IMG/VR virus record: IMGVR_UViG_3300009551_000018
Span: 1-57,911 of that record
DNA: 57,911 nt
Source: a virus
Reading direction: 5' to 3' (one strand)
Position numbers and translations under genes: made by a program. The notes below the pieces were generated by a model. That model did no database searches and was not told the DNA's origin. It saw only the letters and a list, made by a program, of their open reading frames with translations. Below are positions 1 to 7,933 of the stretch, piece after piece (within the stretch, counting starts at the first letter, position 1; every line of letters begins with the position of its first letter).

Positions 1-99
1 GGCAGCATAAGCCCCGACCTTTTTAATACCGGCTTTTTTACCTTCTTCACTCAATTTATCGTGAACGTCATCTTCGACTATGGGTTGCAATCGTTTCAT
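1..99 (-). CDS. Partial second copy of the 54-aa gene at 57723-57887
   Basis: This is the 5' part of the small basic protein described at 57723-57887, cut by the window edge because this DNA belongs to the terminal repeat. Its start is the ATG whose complement is at 97-99. It encodes MKRLQPIVEDD... and runs off the left end. In the closed circle it is one gene, not two. Confidence 0.6.
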   Translation of the reverse strand, partial: MKRLQPIVEDDVHDKLSEEGKKAGIKKVGAYAA

Positions 100-123
100 G
101 GTATTTTTCTATTTGGTCGCGAA
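1..123. repeat. Direct terminal repeat, left copy
   Basis: The first 123 bases are identical to 57789-57911. This is either a circular assembly closed on itself or a short direct terminal repeat of a linear virion genome. Reading across the join keeps the 54-codon gene at 57723-57887 and the CAT tRNA intact, so the join is biologically continuous. The unique length is 57,788 bp. Confidence 0.97.
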
Positions 124-190
124 AACAGGATTCGAACCTGCAACCTTTGGATTATGAGTCCAATGCTCTAACCATTTGAGCTATTTCGCA
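114..190 (-). tRNA. tRNA with CAT anticodon (elongator Met or Ile2)
   Basis: A 77-nt cloverleaf with an encoded CCA tail (complement at 114-116). The acceptor TGCGAAA pairs with TTTCGCG (a U-G wobble at 1-72). The D stem is GCTC/GAGC, the anticodon stem TTGGA/TCCAA with loop CTCATAA, and the T arm GCAGG-TTCGAAT-CCTGT. The anticodon stem lacks the three G-C pairs of bacterial initiators, so it should be an elongator Met or, if C34 is modified to lysidine, Ile reading AUA. AUA-rich low-GC phages often carry the latter. The 5' end overlaps the end of the gene at 181-411 by 10 bases. Confidence 0.95.
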
Positions 191-411
191 TTTAAATCAA
201 TAGGTAAAGCAAGTTCAGGCCATATATCAACGCGATTAGGCAGCCCATTGCGTTTAAAGAATGATTGTCTCATTCTTTCTTTATGATCCGCCGTAAAAGG
301 TTTACCATCATATTTTTCGATAGCTTTAACATCAAATTTTGAAAAGAAAATATCAAAATCTTCATCAGTCAGCATTGAATTATTTTGTCCCTTTACCTCT
401 TGCATTTGCAT
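181..411 (-). CDS. Hypothetical protein, 76 aa
   Basis: I do not recognise this protein. It is acidic at the N-terminus (LTDEDFDIFFSKFD) and basic in the middle (HKERMRQSFFKRNG). It is the first protein gene after the promoter at 591-622, and its last codons overlap the 5' end of the CAT tRNA. Met13 is a plausible alternative start because a purine-rich stretch precedes it. The position just after the capsid unit hints at a virion or late role, but nothing in the sequence proves it. Confidence 0.7.
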   Translation of the reverse strand: MQMQEVKGQNNSMLTDEDFDIFFSKFDVKAIEKYDGKPFTADHKERMRQSFFKRNGLPNRVDIWPELALPIDLNAK

Positions 412-447
412 TGTAGGCGTGACGTGGACGCCTCGTTATTTGTAAAG

Positions 448-574
448 TGCCAGACAGAGGGGGAGTTGCACCCCCGCCTTTCTTAACTTACTTATTAAAT
501 CTATTTTTCAGCGTTCCCTCTGAATTTAATATAAAACTTTCAATTAAGACCCTCTACTACTGAGGTATCCGCCC
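448..574 (-). ncRNA. tRNA-like element with an interrupted anticodon arm
   Basis: Read on the minus strand, a 7-bp acceptor can form (GGGCGGA with TCTGTCT, three of the pairs G-U). It is followed by TA, a D arm CCTC-AGTAGTA-GAGG, a half anticodon stem TCTTA, 59 nt, then the matching half TAAGA. A 5-nt variable loop, T arm GGGGG-TGCAACT-CCCCC and G-GCA end follow. The 59 nt include a hairpin (ATTAAAT-TCAG...CTGA...ATTTAAT) and are too short for a group I intron. The T loop has G where U55 is expected and the tail is GCA, not CCA. It may be a decayed tRNA, a tRNA with an odd insertion, or a tRNA mimic. It lies just downstream of a strong promoter match and upstream of a real tRNA. Confidence 0.4.
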
Positions 575-590
575 ATATTTTTGTTTAACG

Positions 591-622
591 CAAATGTAAT
601 ACTAAAAAATACTAATTTGCAA
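591..622 (-). promoter_or_regulatory. Bacteroidota-type promoter for tRNA / glycan / tail unit
   Basis: On the minus strand this reads TTG-N21-TACATTTG, a perfect match to the Bacteroidota -7 element TAnnTTTG with an acceptable -33 spacing. It lies just after the capsid terminator (803-839). It would drive the tRNA-like element, the 76-aa gene, the tRNA and, across the circle join, the genes from 57887 downwards. Confidence 0.75.
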
Positions 623-661
623 GTATGAAAACAACTTTATTTTTTATCTGTCTTATACAAC

Positions 662-811
662 ATGATAACAAACATTTTCATAGCCTTTTGTACGGTGGTT
701 TTAACCCTGTCGGCTTGGTTCATTCCTAATCCTGTATGGCTTCGTGCTTGTTATATTATTGGGGCAATAATTGGATGGATACTTTGCGTTCATATATTCT
801 TTATAAAATAA
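662..811 (+). CDS. Small membrane protein, 49 aa
   Basis: The protein has two hydrophobic segments (about residues 4-21 and 31-48) separated by a short PNPVWLRA turn, so it looks like a two-pass membrane hairpin. It is on the strand opposite to the capsid and glycan units, in the gap between them. Function is unknown; a small anti-host or superinfection protein would fit this moron-like position. The start ATG at 662 has no clear ribosome binding site, as is usual in this genome. Confidence 0.5.
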   Translation: MITNIFIAFCTVVLTLSAWFIPNPVWLRACYIIGAIIGWILCVHIFFIK

Positions 812-839
812 AAAAGGTTTGATATTTCTACCAAACCTT
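803..839 (-). terminator. Rho-independent terminator after the capsid gene
   Basis: An 8-bp perfect stem AAGGTTTG/CAAACCTT (814-839) is followed on the minus strand by a T-rich tract (TTTTTTATTTTAT). It ends late block 1 just past the major capsid stop and also overlaps the end of the plus-strand 49-aa gene. Confidence 0.85.
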
Positions 840-864
840 CACCAATTATAAACCCAATTATTGA

Positions 865-2157
865 TTAAGAACCAGGATTAACATAAGTACCATGTACAAA
901 TGCATCATTGTAGTAGACCGGAAGGGCCACTCGCCCCTCCACCCGGACCGTGATCTGGTTATTCTTCACGTTATCGCCATCCTGTTCAAAGAACTCAATA
1001 ACCGGATCCTCGCGGAATAACAATTGTGCACCCATTTCCCAATCACCTGTAAGGAATACGTTGGTAGCCATTGCGGTAGTTTTGTAGGATTTAACCCCTG
1101 CAACTTCCAAGCCCATGCCTGAGCCACCGTAGCTTACTAAACCACCTGGTAACGAATAGATACCAGCAGTCGAGCCACTTGATTGTGATAATAAAGCGTT
1201 GTTGTATCCGGCAGGATCAAGCACGATACCTGTAGCAGTGTGATTGAGTTGCTCCAATAGGGTAATTGAATCAACCAACATTTCTACCGATTTTGTTTTC
1301 CCAGGTACGTATGTGATCGAGTTTGCCGAATTGAATAAACCTAACAACTGACCATTTGCACCTGTACCGTTCAGTATTTGTGCGTCCTCTGCATCCAAAT
1401 ATTTCTGTAACAGACGGAAAGCTAAAGAGCTTTTCAAAGCCGGGATGTCATCCAATGATTTACGGGAAATACGAATCCATCCAGCAATAAATTCAGCTTC
1501 CGCGCTTACTTCCTTATAGCGGATGTCAAACTGTGGCTTTGCACCGCTATTCTCCTGCCATGTGCCGATAGAGCCATCAAAACCAATTTCCTTTAAGAAG
1601 TTGTACAGTGATGTAACCATACGTCCGGTTGACATAATATCACGCATGTGAACCCTGCGAGAAGGGAACGGAACGATACCGGGTGCCATCTGAACGTTAG
1701 CCGCAGTCAGGTTTGAAATTGAGCTTAATCCCATATCACCAACGGCTTTCAGTTCGTAACGCAACTTATTTTTGTCAGATTTACCGGCAAAGAACTTTTT
1801 CAGTTCATCAACGTTTTCATCGATCGCTGTATCGAAAGCGTCTTTGAAAGTTACGCCTTTATCGGCTTCTGCTTTTTGCGTGGTGCGCAAACGGTTGATT
1901 TCCAAAAGAGCCTCATCATGGGACTTCATTTTTTCTTCCCACGCTTTCTTTTCCTCAAGAACTGCCTCAAGTTTTTCTTTAAACTCCACGTTAGTTCCTA
2001 TAATGGTTGCTATTTCACCTTTCAAAAGGTTTTTAGCTTCATCAAGGCTTGCTCCTGTTTCAGTTGAAACACGATCATAAACCTCGTTGAATTTACCTTT
2101 CACCTCTTTTACTTCGGGCGAATCAGTATCCTCTATTTTGAATATTACTTTACTCAT
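865..2157 (-). CDS. Major capsid protein, HK97 fold
   Basis: 430 residues. Residues 1-115 are charged and helical, like the delta/scaffold domain of HK97-type capsids. The HK97-fold body follows from about residue 135 to 425, with typical features such as the LNGTGANGQLLGL segment near 265 and the C-terminal RVEGRVALPVYYNDAFVHG strand. It directly follows the prohead protease with a 5-bp gap. The protease would cut after the scaffold domain. A terminator closes the unit right after it. This is the self-assembling shell subunit. Confidence 0.93.
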   Translation of the reverse strand: MSKVIFKIEDTDSPEVKEVKGKFNEVYDRVSTETGASLDEAKNLLKGEIATIIGTNVEFKEKLEAVLEEKKAWEEKMKSHDEALLEINRLRTTQKAEADKGVTFKDAFDTAIDENVDELKKFFAGKSDKNKLRYELKAVGDMGLSSISNLTAANVQMAPGIVPFPSRRVHMRDIMSTGRMVTSLYNFLKEIGFDGSIGTWQENSGAKPQFDIRYKEVSAEAEFIAGWIRISRKSLDDIPALKSSLAFRLLQKYLDAEDAQILNGTGANGQLLGLFNSANSITYVPGKTKSVEMLVDSITLLEQLNHTATGIVLDPAGYNNALLSQSSGSTAGIYSLPGGLVSYGGSGMGLEVAGVKSYKTTAMATNVFLTGDWEMGAQLLFREDPVIEFFEQDGDNVKNNQITVRVEGRVALPVYYNDAFVHGTYVNPGS

Positions 2158-2162
2158 TGTGA

Positions 2163-3077
2163 TTAAAATTTAAATCCTGTTAATAGTGTTGATTTGAATC
2201 CGAATCCATCTATTAAGGATTTTTCGGCTTGTGCTTGTTGAGTGCTTTTTTGAAACATGCATTTGCAATCAGGGCATTCTATTTGTTCGCCATCGTCATC
2301 ATTATCTCCGGCGTCAAATGCTGATTTACATTTTGGACACGTAACCATTGCGGCTCCTTTGCTGTCAAGTGAAATTAGCTTTCCTAAATTATAGTAATCG
2401 GTGTTTATTTGCTTTAATTCAATCTCTAAGGCTTCATAAGTTTCATCCCTCATTCCTGTTTCTTTGAGAGCCTTAATTAGTTTTTGTGCGCGTTTGGCAA
2501 GGTCTTCAGGTTTGATCTTTGACTTCATACCTTGCATCCTTGCCTGTGGGTTCGCTGCCCATGTTACCGGAGAAACTTCTGCAAGGTTTAACTCGTAAAG
2601 TTCACGATACCATGTTTCCCAATCTTGTGCATCAGGTTGTATGATAGCAGATTTAACGGTTTGAAAACCTATTGAATTTTCTTCTACCAATCCGTTTGCT
2701 ATGAGTTTTACCGCGTCTTCTGCAAACGATGCACCACTTGTTACCTGAGCTTCATAATAAAGACCTTTAGCGTCTTCCTGTAAAACTTTTGGCTTTGCTA
2801 ATACCTGCCAAGTCATATGTTGATTAAGAACAAGTATTGAGTTAGTGCCATTTGGCCCGTTTTCAGCTATTGATTTTTTAAACGCTCCAGGCATAATAAT
2901 GTCGTCGTCTAAATCCTTATTGCCGAAAACCGCTGCGTATGCTGTCCAAGTTTTTTTACCGGGATCAGCGTCAACTATTTCGGCAGGGCTTGCAAAGTTC
3001 TTTTGCTCATACAAACCTTTGGGTAATTCTATCCATCCCGAAGATGACTTTTGATAATTGCCGAATAGTTTACTCAT
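2163..3077 (-). CDS. Prohead protease (S78 family) with C-terminal zinc ribbon
   Basis: 304 residues starting at MSKLFGNYQ; an upstream in-frame extension to 3185 has no support. The N-terminal half is an HK97-type maturation protease with catalytic His87 (LNQHM) and Ser135 (EENSIGFQ), plus the IIMPGAFKKSI motif near residue 62. The C-terminal part has a CPKC...CPDCKC zinc ribbon of about 30 residues. That ribbon is an unusual addition to this protease and could be a docking or nucleic-acid-binding module. It matures the capsid gene product just downstream. Confidence 0.9.
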   Translation of the reverse strand: MSKLFGNYQKSSSGWIELPKGLYEQKNFASPAEIVDADPGKKTWTAYAAVFGNKDLDDDIIMPGAFKKSIAENGPNGTNSILVLNQHMTWQVLAKPKVLQEDAKGLYYEAQVTSGASFAEDAVKLIANGLVEENSIGFQTVKSAIIQPDAQDWETWYRELYELNLAEVSPVTWAANPQARMQGMKSKIKPEDLAKRAQKLIKALKETGMRDETYEALEIELKQINTDYYNLGKLISLDSKGAAMVTCPKCKSAFDAGDNDDDGEQIECPDCKCMFQKSTQQAQAEKSLIDGFGFKSTLLTGFKF

Positions 3078-3120
3078 AATTGGATATAAAAATATATCAT
3101 TAAAAAATAAGTTTACAAAG

Positions 3121-3152
3121 TTTTGGTATACATTAACGTTTGCGTATATTCG
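3121..3152 (+). promoter_or_regulatory. Probable plus-strand promoter for the 3157-3811 cassette
   Basis: TTTTG-N19-TATATTCG is one mismatch from the Bacteroidota -7 consensus. The box ends 4 bases before the ATG at 3157, so the transcript would be leaderless or nearly so, which makes the call tentative. Confidence 0.4.
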
Positions 3153-3156
3153 CTTT

Positions 3157-3426
3157 ATGGGAACGTTTACAGAAAGACTTACCAATTATCCATTTGAAAA
3201 AATCGAAAGATTTATTCATGATGGCAAGAAAATAGCACATTACTTTTCTAAAAGAGTTATGGCTCAAGAAATAAATGGAGTAATGACTATTTTAAGGGTT
3301 GATATTAGCGATAATGATAACTGGTGGTATTTGAATGAATATCAAAGCTGCATTCTATTGGAAAATTCACATTGTCCATTAGATTTTATATTATCATTAT
3401 TTAAATTCGAATATTCACACAAATGA
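3157..3426 (+). CDS. Hypothetical protein, 89 aa, plus-strand cassette gene 1
   Basis: The start MGTFTERLTN is preferred; the frame is open further upstream but that stretch crosses the start of the divergent protease. I do not recognise the protein. It is mixed charged/aromatic, ending in ILSLFKFEYSHK. Its stop overlaps the next gene by 4 bases (ATGA), so the two are likely co-translated. The cassette sits antisense inside late block 1, between protease and MuF-like genes. Confidence 0.65.
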   Translation: MGTFTERLTNYPFEKIERFIHDGKKIAHYFSKRVMAQEINGVMTILRVDISDNDNWWYLNEYQSCILLENSHCPLDFILSLFKFEYSHK

Positions 3427-3689
3427 CAGCAACAGAACTTTTTGAACAAATAACCTCTGAGCCTAAATGGTACGCGGGTTATACAACTCCGCAACATGCC
3501 AATCTTTTAAAGAAACGCTTTTATTCGGGAACTATGAGGGAGGAAACCATAAAAAAAATGTTTAACCATTTTGGATATTATTATATCGGTTCTTGGGAAA
3601 TGAAGCCCAAAGTCGAATTTAATTATGAAGTTGTTCAAGCAGAAGCAAAAAAGATTGCATTTAATTTTAAAATTCCTGAAAGTAAGTGA
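3423..3689 (+). CDS. Hypothetical protein, 88 aa, possible helix-turn-helix, cassette gene 2
   Basis: It begins MTATELFEQITSEP and has a helical segment MREETIKKMFNHFGYY (about residues 37-52) that could be a helix-turn-helix. The fold is not certain. It is translationally coupled to genes on both sides by 4-base and 3-base overlaps. A regulatory role is only an inference from the segment and the size. Confidence 0.65.
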   Translation: MTATELFEQITSEPKWYAGYTTPQHANLLKKRFYSGTMREETIKKMFNHFGYYYIGSWEMKPKVEFNYEVVQAEAKKIAFNFKIPESK

Positions 3690-3811
3690 AATCACTCAAA
3701 ACAATAAAGACCATCAAACGCGCTGAAAAGAAGCGTAAAGAAGATGAGGCACGAAAGGTAAGGCAAGTTTTATCTTATCTTGAGAATCGGGATTCCGCTT
3801 TCAGAAAGTAA
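3686..3811 (+). CDS. Small basic protein, 41 aa, cassette gene 3 (GTG start)
   Basis: It starts with GTG overlapping the preceding stop (GTGA) and encodes a strongly charged helix (KTIKTIKRAEKKRKEDEARKV). Its 3' end overlaps the end of the convergent MuF-like gene by 42 bases. The tight coupling supports a real gene, but the GTG start and shared DNA keep confidence moderate. Confidence 0.45.
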   Translation: MKSLKTIKTIKRAEKKRKEDEARKVRQVLSYLENRDSAFRK

Positions 3812-4606
3812 TGGCACAACAACCATCGAACACCTACAATTAACTACCTCATTAGCCGGTGCGCTCATATCTCCAGGATACAACATTTGTGAACTACCTA
3901 CAGTGAAAGTATCTGCCATATCAACTAATTGTCCGTTTGCATCTACATGGTCAGCTCTGGTATTTTTATCTAAAATTGAGAGCCATTGTTTTGAAACTTC
4001 ATAATCCGAATCCATACCACCTAAAAAAGCACCGTAATTCGCACTTGTTGTAGTTTCTGTTCTCGCTATTACCAAAGCCCTGTTTCGATTAAATTCTGGT
4101 GAATCCAATTTTTCTTGAATGAAAGTTGCCTGTTGTGACGTTGGCAAATCTTGTGAATCATCCAAAAGTTGCTGAATCCTTTCCCTTGTGGTATCCGTTA
4201 CGCTTGTGACACGTTCAGCCCCTTGTGTGTGAAAGAATAAGCTCATTAATTTACGCCACTTTTCACTAAAGAATGATGGCACGTCTTTTTGAGCCAATTC
4301 TAAGGCTTTAGAGCCTTTCACCATCTTTTCTATATTGTTGTATGTAAAAGTCGCTCCGCTTACTCCTGCGCGTTGATACACGCTTAAATAAGCCGTTTTA
4401 ATGGGTTGCTCTGTGACTAAAACAGAAAGGTGACTTGAAACTTGTGAAACTGAATGATGCGTTATGAATTGGGACACATTTTTACATTGCTCATCTAAAG
4501 CACGTTTGAAATGTGGGTAGGCTTGTTGCTCAAGCGTATGATGTAGCCTTTTCCAGTCGCGTAAATATTGCGGTTTGTTATACCTTGCCGTTTGAATTGT
4601 TGTCAT
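3770..4606 (-). CDS. Head morphogenesis protein, MuF/SPP1 gp7-like
   Basis: 278 residues. The C-terminal half holds the family signature: IARTE at 180-184, the DKNTRADHVDANGQ stretch around His220, YPGD near 245, and NCRC at 256-259. Family members bind the portal and are packaged in small numbers, with roles in DNA ejection or head assembly. The start overlaps the end of the portal gene by 29 bases, the usual order portal-MuF. Its 3' end is shared with a plus-strand small ORF. Confidence 0.88.
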   Translation of the reverse strand: MTTIQTARYNKPQYLRDWKRLHHTLEQQAYPHFKRALDEQCKNVSQFITHHSVSQVSSHLSVLVTEQPIKTAYLSVYQRAGVSGATFTYNNIEKMVKGSKALELAQKDVPSFFSEKWRKLMSLFFHTQGAERVTSVTDTTRERIQQLLDDSQDLPTSQQATFIQEKLDSPEFNRNRALVIARTETTTSANYGAFLGGMDSDYEVSKQWLSILDKNTRADHVDANGQLVDMADTFTVGSSQMLYPGDMSAPANEVVNCRCSMVVVPLLSESGIPILKIR

Positions 4607-6050
4607 TGTTAACTACTTCTGCCCCTGCAAGTGTGAATTGATTATCAGTTATGGCTAAATCATCTAATAGCATCATGTTTGATGGCACGATTATTTTATC
4701 CATTAGCGGATCAGGATGTACATCGAATCCCATACCTTGACGTTTCTCATTTCCACTTATCCACCAACTTTGAGCCATCCATTGTGCTACAATGTTCAAA
4801 TCATTCTGCATATCAGGTAATGACAATGCATCGTATTGAATGAAATAATCGTATTGATTATCTGAATAAGGCGGACAAATATCACGTGTTAGCCTGTCAG
4901 ACCCTATGTTGCAAAGCGGAATGATAACGTTGTAAATAAATTGCCTCATGTGCGCAGCAACGTTGTTATCTGTTGACGCTGACATATCATTTAGCAGTGT
5001 AATTGGAATGTGATAGGCATTTGCAATGTCTTTTCTATCGAAGTTCATCGACTCCAAAAGCATTAACTCCTGTACTGGCAAGCCTACCTGTGTGTAATCA
5101 ATTGCGGCCGGTGTGGCAAATAAACGATCAATTAACTCTCCACCTGAGTAACGGTTTTTTTTGGCTATTTGGTCTTTAAAGTCCATTGCCTGGTCGGATG
5201 TCCATTTTACATTACCGTCTTTTGGCGAAAAGAAACCCATTGCACCACCGTTAACTATTTGCTTATTGGCTTCTACCCTGCTATCCTTATTTTTTTGTAA
5301 GGTCATACGATAGGCCATTAACGGGGATTGTCCGTAAAGCTGTGATCCGTAATTATTGTAATTTGGGTTAAATGTTTTAGTATGGCTTACCGTTGTTGCG
5401 TCAAAGTCGTACATATCCGAACCAAAGAAACGCTGATTGATGACACGATAACCTTTTATCGGCTCAAATGGCCCACCTGAAATAATCTGCATAAATTGTG
5501 CAGGCAACACATACATTTCAGACCATTTTTTATTTGACAGGTTTATACCGTTGTAGTAGTTGTAAGTATTTCCTGTTAACAGATAAAACCCGAAAAAATG
5601 TTTCATCCAGTCTATACCGGTTTGATACCTGTTCGGAGTGTTAAGCAAATCTGAAATTGGCGCAAAATAAACCTCATCCATTGTTTTGGCTTTAATTTGC
5701 AAAGCCTTGTATAAGCCTTCTTTTGTTCCTGATTGAATTAGATTGCGGTACTTTTGAACCGATGTTTTGTTTTGCTTTTTAACCCTGAATACAGTTGGAA
5801 CGCATAAAGATAGCTTTGTCAGAATCAGATCAACGCATGTATACACATCCGCGTTCATTTGGAAACCATTCTGAACGTAGGTAAATGTGTTGTCGGCTAA
5901 TTGTACAGGTTGACCGTTATTCAGCCACCCGTAAAGTGTGGTATTGTAAGCAGATAATGAAGTTAAAGCAGCTTCTAACTCTGTGTTTCGGTTCTGTATC
6001 TTTTTAAGTTCATCTACCGAAGCTAATCCTAGAAAATCCTTTAATCCCAT
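4578..6050 (-). CDS. Portal protein, HK97 type
   Basis: 490 residues, close to the usual length of HK97-type portals. Recognisable parts are the N-terminal MGLKDFLGL, the WMKHFFGFYLLTGNTY helix/strand region (about 146-161), the GQSPLMAYR segment and the DIANAYHIPITLL segment. The dodecameric ring at the head vertex is the DNA gate and docking point for the terminase encoded just upstream and the MuF-like protein just downstream. Confidence 0.9.
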   Translation of the reverse strand: MGLKDFLGLASVDELKKIQNRNTELEAALTSLSAYNTTLYGWLNNGQPVQLADNTFTYVQNGFQMNADVYTCVDLILTKLSLCVPTVFRVKKQNKTSVQKYRNLIQSGTKEGLYKALQIKAKTMDEVYFAPISDLLNTPNRYQTGIDWMKHFFGFYLLTGNTYNYYNGINLSNKKWSEMYVLPAQFMQIISGGPFEPIKGYRVINQRFFGSDMYDFDATTVSHTKTFNPNYNNYGSQLYGQSPLMAYRMTLQKNKDSRVEANKQIVNGGAMGFFSPKDGNVKWTSDQAMDFKDQIAKKNRYSGGELIDRLFATPAAIDYTQVGLPVQELMLLESMNFDRKDIANAYHIPITLLNDMSASTDNNVAAHMRQFIYNVIIPLCNIGSDRLTRDICPPYSDNQYDYFIQYDALSLPDMQNDLNIVAQWMAQSWWISGNEKRQGMGFDVHPDPLMDKIIVPSNMMLLDDLAITDNQFTLAGAEVVNNDNNSNGKV

Positions 6051-6096
6051 TTCTGTATGTTTCTGTAAATATAATTTGAATTATCGAATTTACAAA

Positions 6097-7524
6097 TTAC
6101 CAAGTCCATGAGATAACATAGTCCAATTCAAAGTAGTATCTCATCATTAGTAAATCGCGCCAATCCGGTGAATGTCCAATATTCTCTTTTACTTTTTCTT
6201 TTGGCAATATCCTGAGCTTTCTTTCGTCATCTACTTTATAGGTTTTCATCCATGAAAGTTCAAGTGCTATTTCTTCTTTTTCATTGCCTGACAAATCGCA
6301 TTCTATAAAAATTTCATTTTTATTTATTTTAGATGCTAACCCGTAAATGCATTGCGTTTGAAGATTTGCGTAATTTTCAGCCTTAATTTTACTTAGTGGA
6401 TTTTCAGCACTTTCAATTGGTAATAGTGCGGTTGAATTATTTAAAAATCCCAATATTTCACAATTATCGACTACTCCACCACCTACACCGTCTTCATCAG
6501 CTACACATTGCATATTCGGTATGCCATATTTAACCCTGAAAGCTAAAATACAATTCTGTATTTCAACGGTAGATGAAATTGCATATTCTTGATGTTCTAC
6601 CAAAACCCATCCATTCCATACGGCTATTCTTGCTTTGTCAGATCCAAATCGTGCAATATCGGCAGTTATATATTTTTTACCTGTTTTTTGAACGTGGTTA
6701 TTTTTGAAAATTGATATTATACTATCATATTCGCATAATGCTGTTGGATCATCGTCGTATTCCCAATTTCCATCTCGTAATCTGGCTTTTGTAATTGGGT
6801 CTGTAATAGCGTTTAGATTGGCCTCATAGCCACTTTCTTTAAATGGGTTGTCTACTATCTTTGCTTGAATAAAAACACGCCCCACCTCTAATTCATTGTT
6901 TACAGATGGTTTATAGTAGTACGTATAAATCCAATTCTTTTTTGGATTGGCTGTAAGGAATATTTTACCGCGTCCTAAATTGTATTTGTCATTTAAGTTA
7001 CGACCGACACGGGTTTTCAAAGTATCGAATGCCCCGAAATGCACTTCTCCTGCTTCTTCTATCCAACCGCCTGTATATTCAACTGATCCGTAACGTTCAT
7101 ATAGCGGGTCAGATGGCAGAAACTTTAAATCTAAAAGTGAAATTCTACTACCATTGAAAAACTGAATGTAATTCATTTGACCATTGAAAGAATAACTTGT
7201 AATGCCAAATTCTTTGCAAACTTTAAAGAATGTCAAAAGTGTGCTATCCTTTAGCCTTTTTAGTTCTTCACGCCCTATAAACCATGTTGTGCCTGGACAC
7301 GAAAGGCACATAAACAAAAGCCAACAGCAACCTAAAAAGCTTTTACCACCACCCGCAGCACCACCGTATAACAAATCAAATGTTTCGTCATCGGTCAATT
7401 TTTTTAATGCCGCTTCCTGTTTTAAATGTTTGCCATTTTGAGAAACAGTTATGAAATCAAAAAAGCCTCTTTTGAAGGCTTCAGTGTAAATTTGCTCTTT
7501 GTTTAAAATGATATTAGTTTCCAA
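6097..7524 (-). CDS. Terminase large subunit
   Basis: 475 residues. The ATPase half has a Walker A YGGAAGGGKS (53-62), a Walker B-type GGWIEEA (152-158) and a coupling motif TANP (192-195). The nuclease half has ITADIARFGSD (286-296) and ADEDGVGGGVVD (342-353), which supply the acidic metal ligands of the RNase H-like fold. It packages DNA through the portal. Its start overlaps the end of the small-subunit candidate by 11 bases. Confidence 0.94.
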   Translation of the reverse strand: METNIILNKEQIYTEAFKRGFFDFITVSQNGKHLKQEAALKKLTDDETFDLLYGGAAGGGKSFLGCCWLLFMCLSCPGTTWFIGREELKRLKDSTLLTFFKVCKEFGITSYSFNGQMNYIQFFNGSRISLLDLKFLPSDPLYERYGSVEYTGGWIEEAGEVHFGAFDTLKTRVGRNLNDKYNLGRGKIFLTANPKKNWIYTYYYKPSVNNELEVGRVFIQAKIVDNPFKESGYEANLNAITDPITKARLRDGNWEYDDDPTALCEYDSIISIFKNNHVQKTGKKYITADIARFGSDKARIAVWNGWVLVEHQEYAISSTVEIQNCILAFRVKYGIPNMQCVADEDGVGGGVVDNCEILGFLNNSTALLPIESAENPLSKIKAENYANLQTQCIYGLASKINKNEIFIECDLSGNEKEEIALELSWMKTYKVDDERKLRILPKEKVKENIGHSPDWRDLLMMRYYFELDYVISWTW

Positions 7525-7906
7525 TTTTTGCTTTTTGGGTTATTTGCAGAATTGTTTGTAAATCGTCATCACTTATTTTGCCAATATCAAACCCGATCTC
7601 TACTTCGCCTGAATGCTCAATTTCCTGCTTTGGAAAGCCATATCTGCTATCCATGATAACTTTATATGCTTGGGGTGTTTCGGCTTCACGTGCGGCTTTA
7701 ATTTGGGCTAATGTGATTTGATCTTCTAATGTTAGCTTTTCAAATTCACCTGTAATTGGATTTGTCCAATCGGTAACAGTTTCAAGCCATTTTTTAGCTA
7801 CGGTAGCCCTTGTTTTAGTTCCTACTTCGCGTCCTTTTGGGTTTCCTGATTGTCCCGGTTGAAATACTTTTGCACCTATTGGAGTCTCACCTTTTTTAAA
7901 TGGCAT
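7514..7906 (-). CDS. Terminase small subunit candidate (DUF5681-like)
   Basis: 130 residues. The N-terminal FQPGQSGNPKGR motif (residues 15-26) is typical of DUF5681 proteins found next to large terminases. The remainder is helical (TRATVAKKWLETVTD, ITLAQIKAAREAETP) and could hold the DNA-binding and oligomerisation parts. Position as first gene of the packaging operon, right after the promoter at 7934-7965, supports the terminase role; the family assignment itself does not prove it. Confidence 0.75.
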   Translation of the reverse strand: MPFKKGETPIGAKVFQPGQSGNPKGREVGTKTRATVAKKWLETVTDWTNPITGEFEKLTLEDQITLAQIKAAREAETPQAYKVIMDSRYGFPKQEIEHSGEVEIGFDIGKISDDDLQTILQITQKAKIGN

Positions 7907-7933
7907 TTTATTTCTGCTTTATTTCTGCTATAT

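Noticed and set aside
448-574. Interpreting the tRNA-like element as tRNA-Ser (TGA) with a long variable arm
   Set aside because: The 3' half of the anticodon stem required right after the loop is missing; only the distant TAAGA pairs.
1772-2080. Plus-strand open frame of 102 codons over the capsid gene
   Set aside because: It lies wholly within the capsid coding sequence, in a Ser/Lys-rich shadow frame, with no start context of its own.
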